Shown one piece after another: positions 34,253 through 41,935 of a stretch of 64,000 bases of DNA (position 1 is the first letter of the stretch; each line of letters starts with the position of its first letter). The notes under the pieces are model-generated. The model was not told the DNA's origin. It saw nothing but the letters and a program-made list of their open reading frames with translations, and ran no database searches. Both the position numbers and the translations under genes were made by a program. The stretch comes from Bacillota bacterium. GTDB lineage: Bacteria > Bacillota > UBA994 > UBA5500. Where the stretch lies: the NCBI GenBank assembly GCA_023436245.1, contig JAEZJZ010000021.1, positions 24,398 through 88,397 on the forward strand. The letters run 5' to 3'.

Positions 34253-35575
34253 TTGAAGGTTGGGATGGTCACGCTTGGTTGCGCCAAGAATACCGTTGAC
34301 ACAGAAATCATGCTGGCAGAGCTGCAGAAGCACGGGTATGAGATCACTGCTGACGCCGGTCAAGCCGAGGTGTTGGTGGTCAATACCTGTGGGTTCATCG
34401 AGGCGGCCAAGCGGGAGTCGCTTGACACCATCCTGGAGATGGCCGGGTGGAAGCAGAGAGGCGCCTGCAATACGCTGATCGTCACCGGCTGTTTGACCCA
34501 GCGGTACGGAGAGCAAATCATCCAGGACATGCCCGAAGTTAATGGTGTGCTCGGGACGGGCAATTTTCACCGTCTGGTGGAAGTGATTGACCGTACCCTC
34601 GCTGGTGAACGAGTGTTGGAAGTCGCGGCGCCGACATTCGACTATGATCAGGATAGGTCGCGGGTCAGGGTGACCGCGCGGCATACGGCCTACGTGAAGA
34701 TTGCCGAGGGCTGCGACAACTGCTGCACCTATTGCGCCATTCCGTTGGTGCGCGGCGGTTACCATAGCCGCAAGATGGCCAGCGTGCTGCAGGAAGTTTC
34801 GCAATTGGCGGCTGAGGGTGTGCAGGAGATCAATCTGATCGCGCAGGATACCACCCGCTACGGACAGGACATCACCGGGAGACTGCAACTCGCCGAGTTG
34901 CTGCGCTCGCTGCTCACCGTGAGTGGGCCGGCCTGGTTCCGGCTGCTCTATGGCTATCCCACTCACTTTACAGACGAGCTGATCGACCTCTTGGCCAACG
35001 AAGACCGTCTGGTCAATTACCTGGACATACCCTTGCAGCACATCAGCCCACGCATCTTGCGCGAGATGAATCGCCCGGATGATGTCGGCCAGGTGCGCAA
35101 GTTGATCAACACCTTGCGGGAACGGATCCCGGATATCACCCTGCGCACGTCGTTCATCGTCGGTTTCCCTGGCGAGACAGAGGCCGATTTTGCCCTCTTG
35201 GAGCAGTTCATGCAGGAAATACAGTTTGATCATGTCGGCGTTTTTGCCTACTCGCAAGAAGAGGGTACTGTCGCCGGCGGAAGGCTGGATCAGGTTCCGC
35301 TTGGTCTGCGGGAGCAGAGGCGAGATCGACTGATGTCGGTGCAGCAGGCCATTTCCAAGGCGCGCAACCTGCGGTTTGTTGGACGGACACTGGAGGTGCT
35401 GGTCGAGCGGGCCTGGCCGGAGGGCAAGGGTGTCGTCGGGCGCGGACGGAAGGATGCGCCGGACGTCGACGGGCTGATCTATGTGCGGGATGCGCAGCCT
35501 GCGCCAGGCAGCATCATTTTGGCAGATATCGACCAGGCGCATGATTATGATTTGGTGGGGGTGCTGCACCGATGA
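34253..35575 (+). CDS. rimO: Ribosomal protein S12 methylthiotransferase
   Basis: Radical SAM enzyme that adds a methylthio group to an Asp of ribosomal protein S12. The 440-aa protein has the N-terminal UPF0004 domain (VGMVTLGCAKNTVDTE, with VVNTCGFIEAAK), the radical SAM motif CDNCCTYC (Cys-x3-Cys-x2-Cys), and a TRAM-like C-terminal domain. The start TTG 34253 follows GAGGAGG. It overlaps pgsA by 4 nt, as in many Firmicutes. Confidence 0.95.
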   Translation: MKVGMVTLGCAKNTVDTEIMLAELQKHGYEITADAGQAEVLVVNTCGFIEAAKRESLDTILEMAGWKQRGACNTLIVTGCLTQRYGEQIIQDMPEVNGVLGTGNFHRLVEVIDRTLAGERVLEVAAPTFDYDQDRSRVRVTARHTAYVKIAEGCDNCCTYCAIPLVRGGYHSRKMASVLQEVSQLAAEGVQEINLIAQDTTRYGQDITGRLQLAELLRSLLTVSGPAWFRLLYGYPTHFTDELIDLLANEDRLVNYLDIPLQHISPRILREMNRPDDVGQVRKLINTLRERIPDITLRTSFIVGFPGETEADFALLEQFMQEIQFDHVGVFAYSQEEGTVAGGRLDQVPLGLREQRRDRLMSVQQAISKARNLRFVGRTLEVLVERAWPEGKGVVGRGRKDAPDVDGLIYVRDAQPAPGSIILADIDQAHDYDLVGVLHR

Positions 35576-36111
35576 CTCTGGCTAATCGGGTGACGCTGAC
35601 ACGCATTCTGCTGGTACCCGTTTTCTTGTTCTTTCTTCTGGAAAAAATAGCTTATGGGACGTTCATTGCCGCCGGTATCTTCATTGTGGCGGCCAGCACC
35701 GATGGTCTCGATGGATACCTCGCTCGCAAGCGCAAGGAAGTGACCAATTTGGGCAAGTTGCTTGATCCGCTGGCGGACAAGCTGCTGATCACTGCGGCGC
35801 TAGTTTCTCTGGTTGAAGCTAGTGTCTTGCCAGGTTGGGTGGCTATCGTGATCATCTCGCGGGAACTGGCAGTCACCGGGCTGCGATCGGTAGCGGCGGC
35901 AGAAGGGATCATCGTCCAGGCCAGCATTCTGGCCAAAGTGAAAACGGTGTCCCAAATCGTGGCGATTGTGGGACTGATGATCGACAACTATCCGTTTTCG
36001 CTGATCAACTTTCCTTTCACCAGTCTTGCCGTTGGCTTCTCCGTGGTGCTGACTATTTGGACCGGCGTAGACTACTTTGTGCGTGTTGGCAGGAAGTTGA
36101 GTTGGAGCTAG
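35572..36111 (+). CDS. pgsA: CDP-diacylglycerol-glycerol-3-phosphate 3-phosphatidyltransferase
   Basis: Makes phosphatidylglycerophosphate, precursor of phosphatidylglycerol. A 179-aa integral membrane protein. The CDP-alcohol phosphotransferase signature D-x2-D-G-x2-A-R-x9-G-x3-D-x3-D is visible in TDGLDGYLARKRKEVTNLGK and the following LLDPLADK. The start ATG overlaps the rimO stop. It forms a lipid link with the cdsA fragment at the left edge. Confidence 0.95.
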   Translation: MTLANRVTLTRILLVPVFLFFLLEKIAYGTFIAAGIFIVAASTDGLDGYLARKRKEVTNLGKLLDPLADKLLITAALVSLVEASVLPGWVAIVIISRELAVTGLRSVAAAEGIIVQASILAKVKTVSQIVAIVGLMIDNYPFSLINFPFTSLAVGFSVVLTIWTGVDYFVRVGRKLSWS

Positions 36112-36157
36112 ACTCACCGGAATATCGAGGACCGGTGCGCTGCATGACAGAAATTAC

Positions 36158-36179
36158 AGCCCCCAATTCGGGGGCTTTC
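36158..36179 (+). terminator. Terminator after pgsA
   Basis: AGCCCCC (36158-36164), loop AATTC, GGGGGCT (36170-36176), then TTCG. The T-run is short. Confidence 0.65.
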
Positions 36180-36180
36180 G

Positions 36181-36189
36181 TGTTATACT
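36181..36189 (+). promoter_or_regulatory. Extended -10 promoter before the membrane protein / FtsH-like pair
   Basis: TGTTATACT contains an extended -10 (TG-n-TATACT) directly after the pgsA terminator and 53 bp before the next ATG. No -35 box is clear because the terminator stem occupies that position. Confidence 0.5.
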
Positions 36190-36241
36190 GGGTGATGTAA
36201 GTATTGAGTTATGTAAACTAACTGGACAGGTGGTGAATGGC

Positions 36242-36766
36242 ATGAAATTGCCCAGAATGAAGTGGCCGGTCGTGATCGTTACGCTGGTGATCACGTTACC
36301 GGTATTGTTTGCCGGCTATTGGTTTTGGCAGCGGCATGCCATTAACCAGCCTTTGGTAGAACAACTGCGAGGCATTCCAGGAGTTAATGATGTACAGATT
36401 GAGCAGAGCCGGGCTGGCCTGCAGATCAAGCTGGCGGCGACGGCCTCGATTGACTTCGTGCAGGTGGCTCCAGAGATCAGATCCTTGGTAGACGAAACGG
36501 CAAAGGGTGCGGCTATCGTCTGGAATAATCAGCTTGACGGTGAACTGGGCGAGGCCAGGCAGTCGCTTGACTTTGTCTTGCGGGAAGCCCAAATTCGTCA
36601 CGAGTACGTGGCGATGCAAGAGCGGGTTGCGGATTCAATGAAACGGCAAGGCTTGGCCTATCAGTTGGGCGTGGATGAGCGCTTCATTTACCTGAAGCTT
36701 CAGCAAGGCGATTCAGTCTGGCTGGAAATGCTTCCGGTGATCCGCCAAGGAGGTGCTCCGCAGTGA
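36242..36766 (+). CDS. Membrane-anchored protein of unknown function (174 aa)
   Basis: Not recognised. One N-terminal membrane helix (about 8-28, VVIVTLVITLPVLFAGYWFW) is preceded by Lys/Arg, so the remaining ~140 residues are probably outside the cell. That part has a small alpha/beta region (VNDVQIEQSRAGLQIKL) followed by a helical, charged stretch. ATG 36242 follows CAGGTGG. The stop overlaps the start of the FtsH-like gene (GTGA), indicating coupled translation and a shared function. Confidence 0.7.
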   Translation: MKLPRMKWPVVIVTLVITLPVLFAGYWFWQRHAINQPLVEQLRGIPGVNDVQIEQSRAGLQIKLAATASIDFVQVAPEIRSLVDETAKGAAIVWNNQLDGELGEARQSLDFVLREAQIRHEYVAMQERVADSMKRQGLAYQLGVDERFIYLKLQQGDSVWLEMLPVIRQGGAPQ

Positions 36767-38253
36767 AGCACCGCATGGAGATAATTGTCGGCCTGCTGGT
36801 AGCAGTACTGGTCTTCGCCTTGAGTATTGGCGTTAACGTATTGCCTGTGCTCCTGTTTGGCGCTTTCCTCTATCTGATTGCGAATCGCATGGGTGTCGGT
36901 GGCCTTGGCGGCGGCACCGGTGTACTCATTCAGGCGGACGCCAAGCCGCAGGCGATCACCTTCAGTGACATCGGCGGGCAGGCAACTGCAAAGCAGGAAC
37001 TGCTGGAGGCCCTGGACTTCATCAACCAGGCTGCAACTGCCGAGAAGTTGGGCATCCGGCCGCTGCAGGGCATTCTGCTCAGCGGACCGCCTGGGACCGG
37101 CAAGACGCTGTTGGCCAAGGCGGCTGCCGCCTACACTGATGCAGCCTTCTTGGCGGCTGCCGGCAGTGAGTTCATCGAGATGTACGCCGGTGTCGGTGCA
37201 CAGCGTGTCCGGCAGTTGTTCGATCGGGCACGAGAAACGGCACGCAAGCAAAAGAAGAGCCGGGCGATCATCTTCATAGATGAGATCGATGTTCTAGGCG
37301 CCAAGCGGGGTCAGAACCAGGGACACATGGAGTACGAGCAGACCCTGAATCAGCTGCTGGTGGAAATGGATGGCATCAGTAACGACAAGGACGTTCAGGT
37401 GCTGCTGATTGGAGCGACCAATCGGCCTGACCTGCTCGACTCTGCATTGCTCCGACCAGGGCGCTTTGACCGGCTGGTGCGAGTGGACCTGCCGGACCGG
37501 GATGCGCGTCTGCAGATTCTGCAGCTGCACACCCGCAATAAGCCGCTGGCGCCGGATGTCAATCTGGAGAAGATTGCTGGCGAGGCTTACGGTTTCTCTG
37601 GCGCACATTTGGAGAGTCTGTGCAACGAGGCGGCCATCCTGGCCATGCGCGAACAGGTGGAGACGATTACGCAGCGCCATTTTGTGGACAGCGTGGACAA
37701 GGTGATGCTGGGCGAGAAGTCTGACCGGCGTCCGATGCAGGAAGAGCAGCGGCGAGTGGCGATTCACGAGGCGGGTCACGCCATCGCGGCAGAACACGTG
37801 CGACCCGGCTCGGTCTCCAACGTGACCATCCTTTCTCGAGGCAACGCGCTCGGCTACGTGCGCCAAACCCCGGGAGATGACAACTACTTGCAGACCGAGG
37901 GCCAGATCAGCGAGCAGCTCTGGGTGCTGCTGGCCGGGGCAGTCGCTGAGCAGATGATGCTCGGTAGTCGCAGCACTGGCGCGAGCGGCGATTTCCAGGA
38001 GGCGATCAAGCTGGCCCGCCGCTACGTTTTGTCCGGCATGTCACCGCTCGGGGTGATTGATGAGGAGATCGTCGACAAGCAGGCCCTGCACGCGGCGGAG
38101 CAGGAGTTGTTGCGCGCGGTGGAACAGCAGGTGACGGCTCACCTCAATCAGAATCGGGGTACCCTGGAAGAGGTGCTGGCGGTGCTGCTGCAGGATGAGC
38201 GCATTGAGGGCGACCGTCTGCGGGAACTACTCGCGGAGACAGAGGCTGCATAA
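36763..38253 (+). CDS. FtsH-like AAA+ zinc protease with shortened N-terminus
   Basis: A 496-aa membrane ATPase-protease. Walker A GPPGTGKT, Walker B IIFIDEID, the second region of homology NRPDLLDSALLRPGRFDR, the zinc motif HEAGH and the third-ligand region GASGDFQEA are all intact, so it should be active. Canonical FtsH has 600-650 aa with a ~70-aa external domain between two helices. Here the two helices (about 6-40) are back to back with no such domain. It is translationally coupled to the preceding membrane protein. It is not the standard housekeeping ftsH locus. Confidence 0.88.
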   Translation: MKHRMEIIVGLLVAVLVFALSIGVNVLPVLLFGAFLYLIANRMGVGGLGGGTGVLIQADAKPQAITFSDIGGQATAKQELLEALDFINQAATAEKLGIRPLQGILLSGPPGTGKTLLAKAAAAYTDAAFLAAAGSEFIEMYAGVGAQRVRQLFDRARETARKQKKSRAIIFIDEIDVLGAKRGQNQGHMEYEQTLNQLLVEMDGISNDKDVQVLLIGATNRPDLLDSALLRPGRFDRLVRVDLPDRDARLQILQLHTRNKPLAPDVNLEKIAGEAYGFSGAHLESLCNEAAILAMREQVETITQRHFVDSVDKVMLGEKSDRRPMQEEQRRVAIHEAGHAIAAEHVRPGSVSNVTILSRGNALGYVRQTPGDDNYLQTEGQISEQLWVLLAGAVAEQMMLGSRSTGASGDFQEAIKLARRYVLSGMSPLGVIDEEIVDKQALHAAEQELLRAVEQQVTAHLNQNRGTLEEVLAVLLQDERIEGDRLRELLAETEAA

Positions 38254-38273
38254 GGCAAGTTGTATTCACTCAA

Positions 38274-38299
38274 GGGGCGGCATCAGCCGCTCTTTTTTC
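38274..38299 (+). terminator. Terminator after the FtsH-like gene
   Basis: GGGGCGGC (38274-38281), loop ATCA, GCCGCTCT (38286-38293; two G-T wobbles), then TTTTTCTTTT. Confidence 0.9.
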
Positions 38300-38320
38300 T
38301 TTTCTCCGGATATTTTTCGC

Positions 38321-38350
38321 TTGCCGAGACAATATCCATGATGGTATACT
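38321..38350 (+). promoter_or_regulatory. Sigma-A promoter of the marR-MATE operon
   Basis: TTGCCG (38321-38326), 18-bp spacer, TATACT (38345-38350). It lies between the upstream terminator and marR. Confidence 0.7.
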
Positions 38351-38352
38351 AC

Positions 38353-38382
38353 TGTTCTGTGACGAACGTTCACTAGCGAACA
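38353..38382 (+). promoter_or_regulatory. Putative MarR operator
   Basis: A 30-bp imperfect palindrome with outer arms TGTTC/GAACA and a central GAACGTTC lies just after the -10 box and before the marR ribosome site. The position is that of an autoregulatory operator bound by the adjacent MarR protein. Confidence 0.6.
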
Positions 38383-38400
38383 AGGCTGGAGGCGATGGCT

Positions 38401-38883
38401 GTGGCTGAGCGTCATGAGCTTCTGATGGAGCTCCTCAGGGAAGTGAACAAACGCATTTTTGATCTGGTGCATCAGGAGGCTGGCAGCCCCGGCTTGGGGA
38501 CAGCCCACATAATGATCATGGGTGAGATGGTGGAACACCCCGGCAGCACGATCAGCGAACTGGCGCGGGCCGTTGGCCTGGCCAAGTCGCACGTTTCCAC
38601 CACAGTCGAGCACCTCACTCGTCGCGACTGGCTGGAAAAGCGGGCAGACGACAACGACCTGCGCCTGGTGCGGATTTTCCCCACCAAACGTTCACTGGAG
38701 CAGTTCAGAGTGATCGACGCAGCCGTGCGTCAGCGCATGAACTCCGCCCTTTCCGCTATACCCGAGCAGCAGGTCTCGGACATGCTGACGGGGCTCATGG
38801 CCTTGCGCGCCGTTTTGACCGATGGCGACTATTCTCTGCCCAAGGCAGCCTCTGCTGCCGGCAATGAAGAGGGAGTGATTTGA
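38401..38883 (+). CDS. MarR-family transcriptional regulator
   Basis: A 160-aa winged-helix regulator. The HTH reads GSTISELARAVGLAKSHVSTTVEHL and is followed by the wing WLEKRADDNDLRLVRIFPT with the typical Asp-x-Arg tip. ATG 38395 is only 2 nt from GGAGG (38388-38392), so GTG 38401 is the likelier start. Its last base overlaps the ATG of the first MATE gene. It probably represses the two exporters downstream until a ligand, unknown here, is bound. Confidence 0.9.
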   Translation: MAERHELLMELLREVNKRIFDLVHQEAGSPGLGTAHIMIMGEMVEHPGSTISELARAVGLAKSHVSTTVEHLTRRDWLEKRADDNDLRLVRIFPTKRSLEQFRVIDAAVRQRMNSALSAIPEQQVSDMLTGLMALRAVLTDGDYSLPKAASAAGNEEGVI

Positions 38884-40271
38884 TGAGGGACATGACAGAA
38901 GGTAAGGCCGGTAAATTGATTCTCAGCTTCACCTTGCCGATGTTCATAGGAAATATATTTCAACAGCTTTACAACATGGTTGATTCGGCTGTGGTCGGTC
39001 GGTATGTAGGGCCGAATGCTCTGGCAGCCGTGGGCACCAGCTTTCCGATCATCTTCGTGCTGATCTCTCTGGTGTTTGGGTTGACCATGGGAACCGGTGT
39101 GATCATCTCCCAGTTCTTTGGCGCCAAACAGATCGACAAGGTGAGGCGGGCCGTATCTACTGCCTTGACCTTTCAGACAGCCGGCGCGCTGGTGATGACG
39201 GTGGTCGGGCTGCTGCTCAGTCGTCCGCTGCTTCATCTGTTGAACGTTCCGGCAGAGATTATCGAGGATTCTGCAGCCTACATGCAGATTTTCTTCGGCG
39301 GCTTGGTCTTCATGTTTGCGTACAATTCCTTCTCCGGAATTCTGCGCTCGCTAGGAGACTCCAAGACTCCGCTCTATTTCCTGGTGATCTCGACGCTGGT
39401 CAACGTTGGGCTGGACATCTACTTTGTGGCCAATCTGGGCTGGGGCGTAGCTGGCGTGGCCTGGGCCACTCTGATTGCGCAGGCCTTGTCTGCAGCGCTC
39501 TGTATCATCTACATCTACCAGAAGGTGCCCATCTTGCAGTTCACGCGCGAACAGTGGGTGTTCGACCGCGAGATCTTCAAGATGATGCTGCGCCTCGGTG
39601 TGCCGTCTTCGATTCAGCAGACGGTAGTCTCGGTGGGCATGATGGCGGTGCAGGGGTTAGTCAACTCATTTGGCGGCGTGACCATGGCCGCTTATACGGC
39701 TGCTGGGCGCATAGACTCCTTTAACATGATGCCGCTGCAGAACTTCAGCATGGCGCTTTCCACTTACGTGGGGCAGAATGTGGGTGCGAACCGCCTGGAT
39801 CGGGTGCGCGACGGCCTGCGCGCGACCATGCGTATGGTCTTCATCTCCTGCTTGGTGGTCTCCGTCGCTATCTTCCTGTTCGGGCCCCAGCTGATTCAAA
39901 TCTTCGTCGATGCCTCAGAGACGGAAGTCATTCGCCAAGGCGTGGACTATATGCGCACCGTCTCCATCTTCTACATCCTCTTTGGAGTGATGATGGTGAT
40001 GAACGGCTTGTTGCGCGGAGCCGGCGATGCGGCTATTCCGATGTACACCTCGTTGGTCAACCTGGCTGTCCGTGTCGGCGCAGCCTATTGGCTGGCCTCA
40101 CTGCCTGCGTTTGGCTACCGGGGTATCTGGTGGGCCCTGCCCATCGGCTGGGCATTCGGAGCGCTGGTGCCGGTCATTCGCTACCTCACTGGCGGATGGA
40201 AGGCAAAGGCGCTGATCAGGCAGGAGATGTTTGCGAAAGCGTCCGCTGAGGAGGCGGTTGGAACTGATTGA
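38883..40271 (+). CDS. MATE-family efflux transporter (copy 1)
   Basis: A 462-aa multidrug/toxin exporter with 12 hydrophobic helices. It begins MTEGKAGKLILSFTLPMFIG and has NIFQQLYNMVDSAVVGRYVG, typical of Na+/H+-coupled MATE proteins. The start ATG 38883 overlaps the marR stop. It is about two-thirds identical over visible stretches to the next gene, so the pair arose by tandem duplication. Confidence 0.92.
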   Translation: MRDMTEGKAGKLILSFTLPMFIGNIFQQLYNMVDSAVVGRYVGPNALAAVGTSFPIIFVLISLVFGLTMGTGVIISQFFGAKQIDKVRRAVSTALTFQTAGALVMTVVGLLLSRPLLHLLNVPAEIIEDSAAYMQIFFGGLVFMFAYNSFSGILRSLGDSKTPLYFLVISTLVNVGLDIYFVANLGWGVAGVAWATLIAQALSAALCIIYIYQKVPILQFTREQWVFDREIFKMMLRLGVPSSIQQTVVSVGMMAVQGLVNSFGGVTMAAYTAAGRIDSFNMMPLQNFSMALSTYVGQNVGANRLDRVRDGLRATMRMVFISCLVVSVAIFLFGPQLIQIFVDASETEVIRQGVDYMRTVSIFYILFGVMMVMNGLLRGAGDAAIPMYTSLVNLAVRVGAAYWLASLPAFGYRGIWWALPIGWAFGALVPVIRYLTGGWKAKALIRQEMFAKASAEEAVGTD

Positions 40272-40308
40272 TCGGTTCTAGAGGGATCAGTAAAGGGGGT
40301 CCTGGAAT

Positions 40309-41682
40309 ATGCTCAAGGACATGACCAAAGGCTCTGCCGCCAAGCTGATCTTGGCTTTCACCATTCCCATGTTCATCGGCAATGTGTTTCAACAGCTCTA
40401 CAATATGGTGGACTCCGTGGTGGTGGGCCGCTTTGTCGGCCCTGGCGCCCTGGCCGCCGTCGGCACCAGTTCGCCAATCATCTTCTTTTTGATCTCGCTG
40501 GTGATGGGGCTGACGATGGGCTCCGGGATCATCATCTCCCAGTTTTTTGGCGCGCAGCAGATGGGGCAGGTGCGCCGCGCGGCTTCCACGGCGCTGATCT
40601 TTCAGACAGTCTGTGGCCTGCTGCTGTCCGTGATTGGGTTCCTGCTCAGCCGCCCGCTGCTCTCGTTGCTCCGGACGCCGCCTGAGATCATCAATGACTC
40701 GGTCGCCTACATGCGCATCTATTTCTGCGGTCTGATTTTCATGTTCACCTACAACACCCTATCCAGCATCCTGCGGGCACTCGGCGACAGCAAGACGCCG
40801 CTCTACTTCCTGGCAGTTTCCGCGGTGACGAACACCATCTTGGACGTGTTCTTTGTGGCCAGGCTGGGCTGGGGAGTAGCCGGTGTGGCTTGGGCGACGC
40901 TGATCGCGCAGGCTCTATCTTCGCTGCTCTGCGTCCATTACATCACGCGCAAGGTGCCAATCCTGCAGTTCTCACGGGAGCAGTTCGTCTTTGACCGCGA
41001 GATGTTCAAGATGATGGCCAAGATCGGCATTCCATCCTCTGTGCAGCAGAGTGTTGTCTCCATGGGGATGATGGCGGTGCAGGGGCTGATCAACTCCTTC
41101 GGCAGCGTGACCATGGCTGCCTACACGGCTGCGGCCCGCCTGGACAGCTTCGCGATGATGCCGGTGCAGAATTTCGGCATGGCCCTGTCCTCATTCGCCG
41201 GCCAGAACATCGGTGCCGGGCGTCTGGATCGCGTACACCAGGGACTGCGAGCGACGCTGGCCATGGTGATCGGCGCCTGTGTCACGGTCTCCTTACTCGT
41301 CTTCCTGTTCGGTCCGCAACTGATCCAGATCTTCATCTCTGCCGATCAGGTAGAGGTGATCAGTCGCGGCGTGGAATACATGCGTACAGTCTCCATCTTC
41401 TATGCCGTCTTCAGCGTGATGATTGTAACCAGTGGTTTGCTGCGCGGCGCCGGTGATACAGTGGTGACGATGGCGACCTCTCTCTTTGATCTCGGAACCA
41501 GGGTGGTGGCTGCCTACTGGTTGACCACGCTTCCCGCTCTGGGCTATCGCGGCATCTGGTGGTCCATTCCGATCGGCTGGTCAGTCAGCGCCGTCATTCC
41601 GGTGGTGCGCTATTTCACTGGCGGCTGGAAGGCGAAAGCAGTTGTCCGTCAACAGATGTTTGAACGACCAGCAGCAGATTAA
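40309..41682 (+). CDS. MATE-family efflux transporter (copy 2)
   Basis: A 457-aa paralog of the preceding exporter, 37 bp downstream, with the same motif order (MTKGSAAKLILAFTIPMFIG, VFQQLYNMVDSVVVGRFVG). Differences are spread along the length rather than clustered, so it is an old duplication kept under selection, not a recent one. The two could form separate transporters with different substrates; heteromers are not known for MATE proteins. Confidence 0.92.
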   Translation: MLKDMTKGSAAKLILAFTIPMFIGNVFQQLYNMVDSVVVGRFVGPGALAAVGTSSPIIFFLISLVMGLTMGSGIIISQFFGAQQMGQVRRAASTALIFQTVCGLLLSVIGFLLSRPLLSLLRTPPEIINDSVAYMRIYFCGLIFMFTYNTLSSILRALGDSKTPLYFLAVSAVTNTILDVFFVARLGWGVAGVAWATLIAQALSSLLCVHYITRKVPILQFSREQFVFDREMFKMMAKIGIPSSVQQSVVSMGMMAVQGLINSFGSVTMAAYTAAARLDSFAMMPVQNFGMALSSFAGQNIGAGRLDRVHQGLRATLAMVIGACVTVSLLVFLFGPQLIQIFISADQVEVISRGVEYMRTVSIFYAVFSVMIVTSGLLRGAGDTVVTMATSLFDLGTRVVAAYWLTTLPALGYRGIWWSIPIGWSVSAVIPVVRYFTGGWKAKAVVRQQMFERPAAD

Positions 41683-41694
41683 CTGGATGAACAT

Positions 41695-41740
41695 GAGGTC
41701 AGGAACCGGAAGAACGCTTCCGTGTTTGTGGCCTCTTTTT
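41695..41740 (+). terminator. Terminator after the second MATE gene
   Basis: GAGG ... CGGAAG-AACG-CTTCCG ... CCTC form an extended hairpin with an imperfect middle, followed by TTTTT (41736-41740). Confidence 0.75.
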
Positions 41741-41754
41741 CATGATCAGGAGCA

Positions 41755-41795
41755 GTGGGGCAAAGGGGACTGTCGGACTGTCCCCTTTGCCCCAC
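41755..41795 (+). repeat. Perfect 16-bp inverted repeat (REP-like)
   Basis: GTGGGGCAAAGGGGAC (41755-41770) and GTCCCCTTTGCCCCAC (41780-41795) are exact inverted copies around a 9-nt loop. There is no T tract on either strand, so it is not a simple terminator. It lies in the 253-bp gap before cinA. Confidence 0.9.
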
Positions 41796-41870
41796 GATTG
41801 CGTGCGCTGGAATTCGGGGTTCCCGGCGCTTTGGTGGCAGGTAAATCCCGCCCTGCGTGGAATACTAGCT

Positions 41871-41929
41871 GATGGTTGTTCCACAACCATCGCTCTATTT
41901 GGGTCCAGCGCGAGTGTTGTTAGGGAGGG
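41871..41929 (+). repeat. Diverged double-hairpin element before cinA
   Basis: A GATGGTTGT/ACAACCATC hairpin (41871-41891) is followed by CGCTCTATTTGGG and a degenerate second half, ending in the cinA ribosome site. Compared with the rimP and infB copies, the A-A mismatch is replaced by a G-C pair and a C-G pair by T-A. The stem is therefore conserved while its sequence changes. Confidence 0.65.
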
Positions 41930-41935
41930 TTTCAG

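Noticed and set aside
34214..35569. 451-codon open frame on the minus strand opposite rimO
   Set aside because: It is antisense to a clear rimO with intact radical SAM motifs, has no ribosome site or recognisable domain, and mirrors codon bias in GC-rich DNA.
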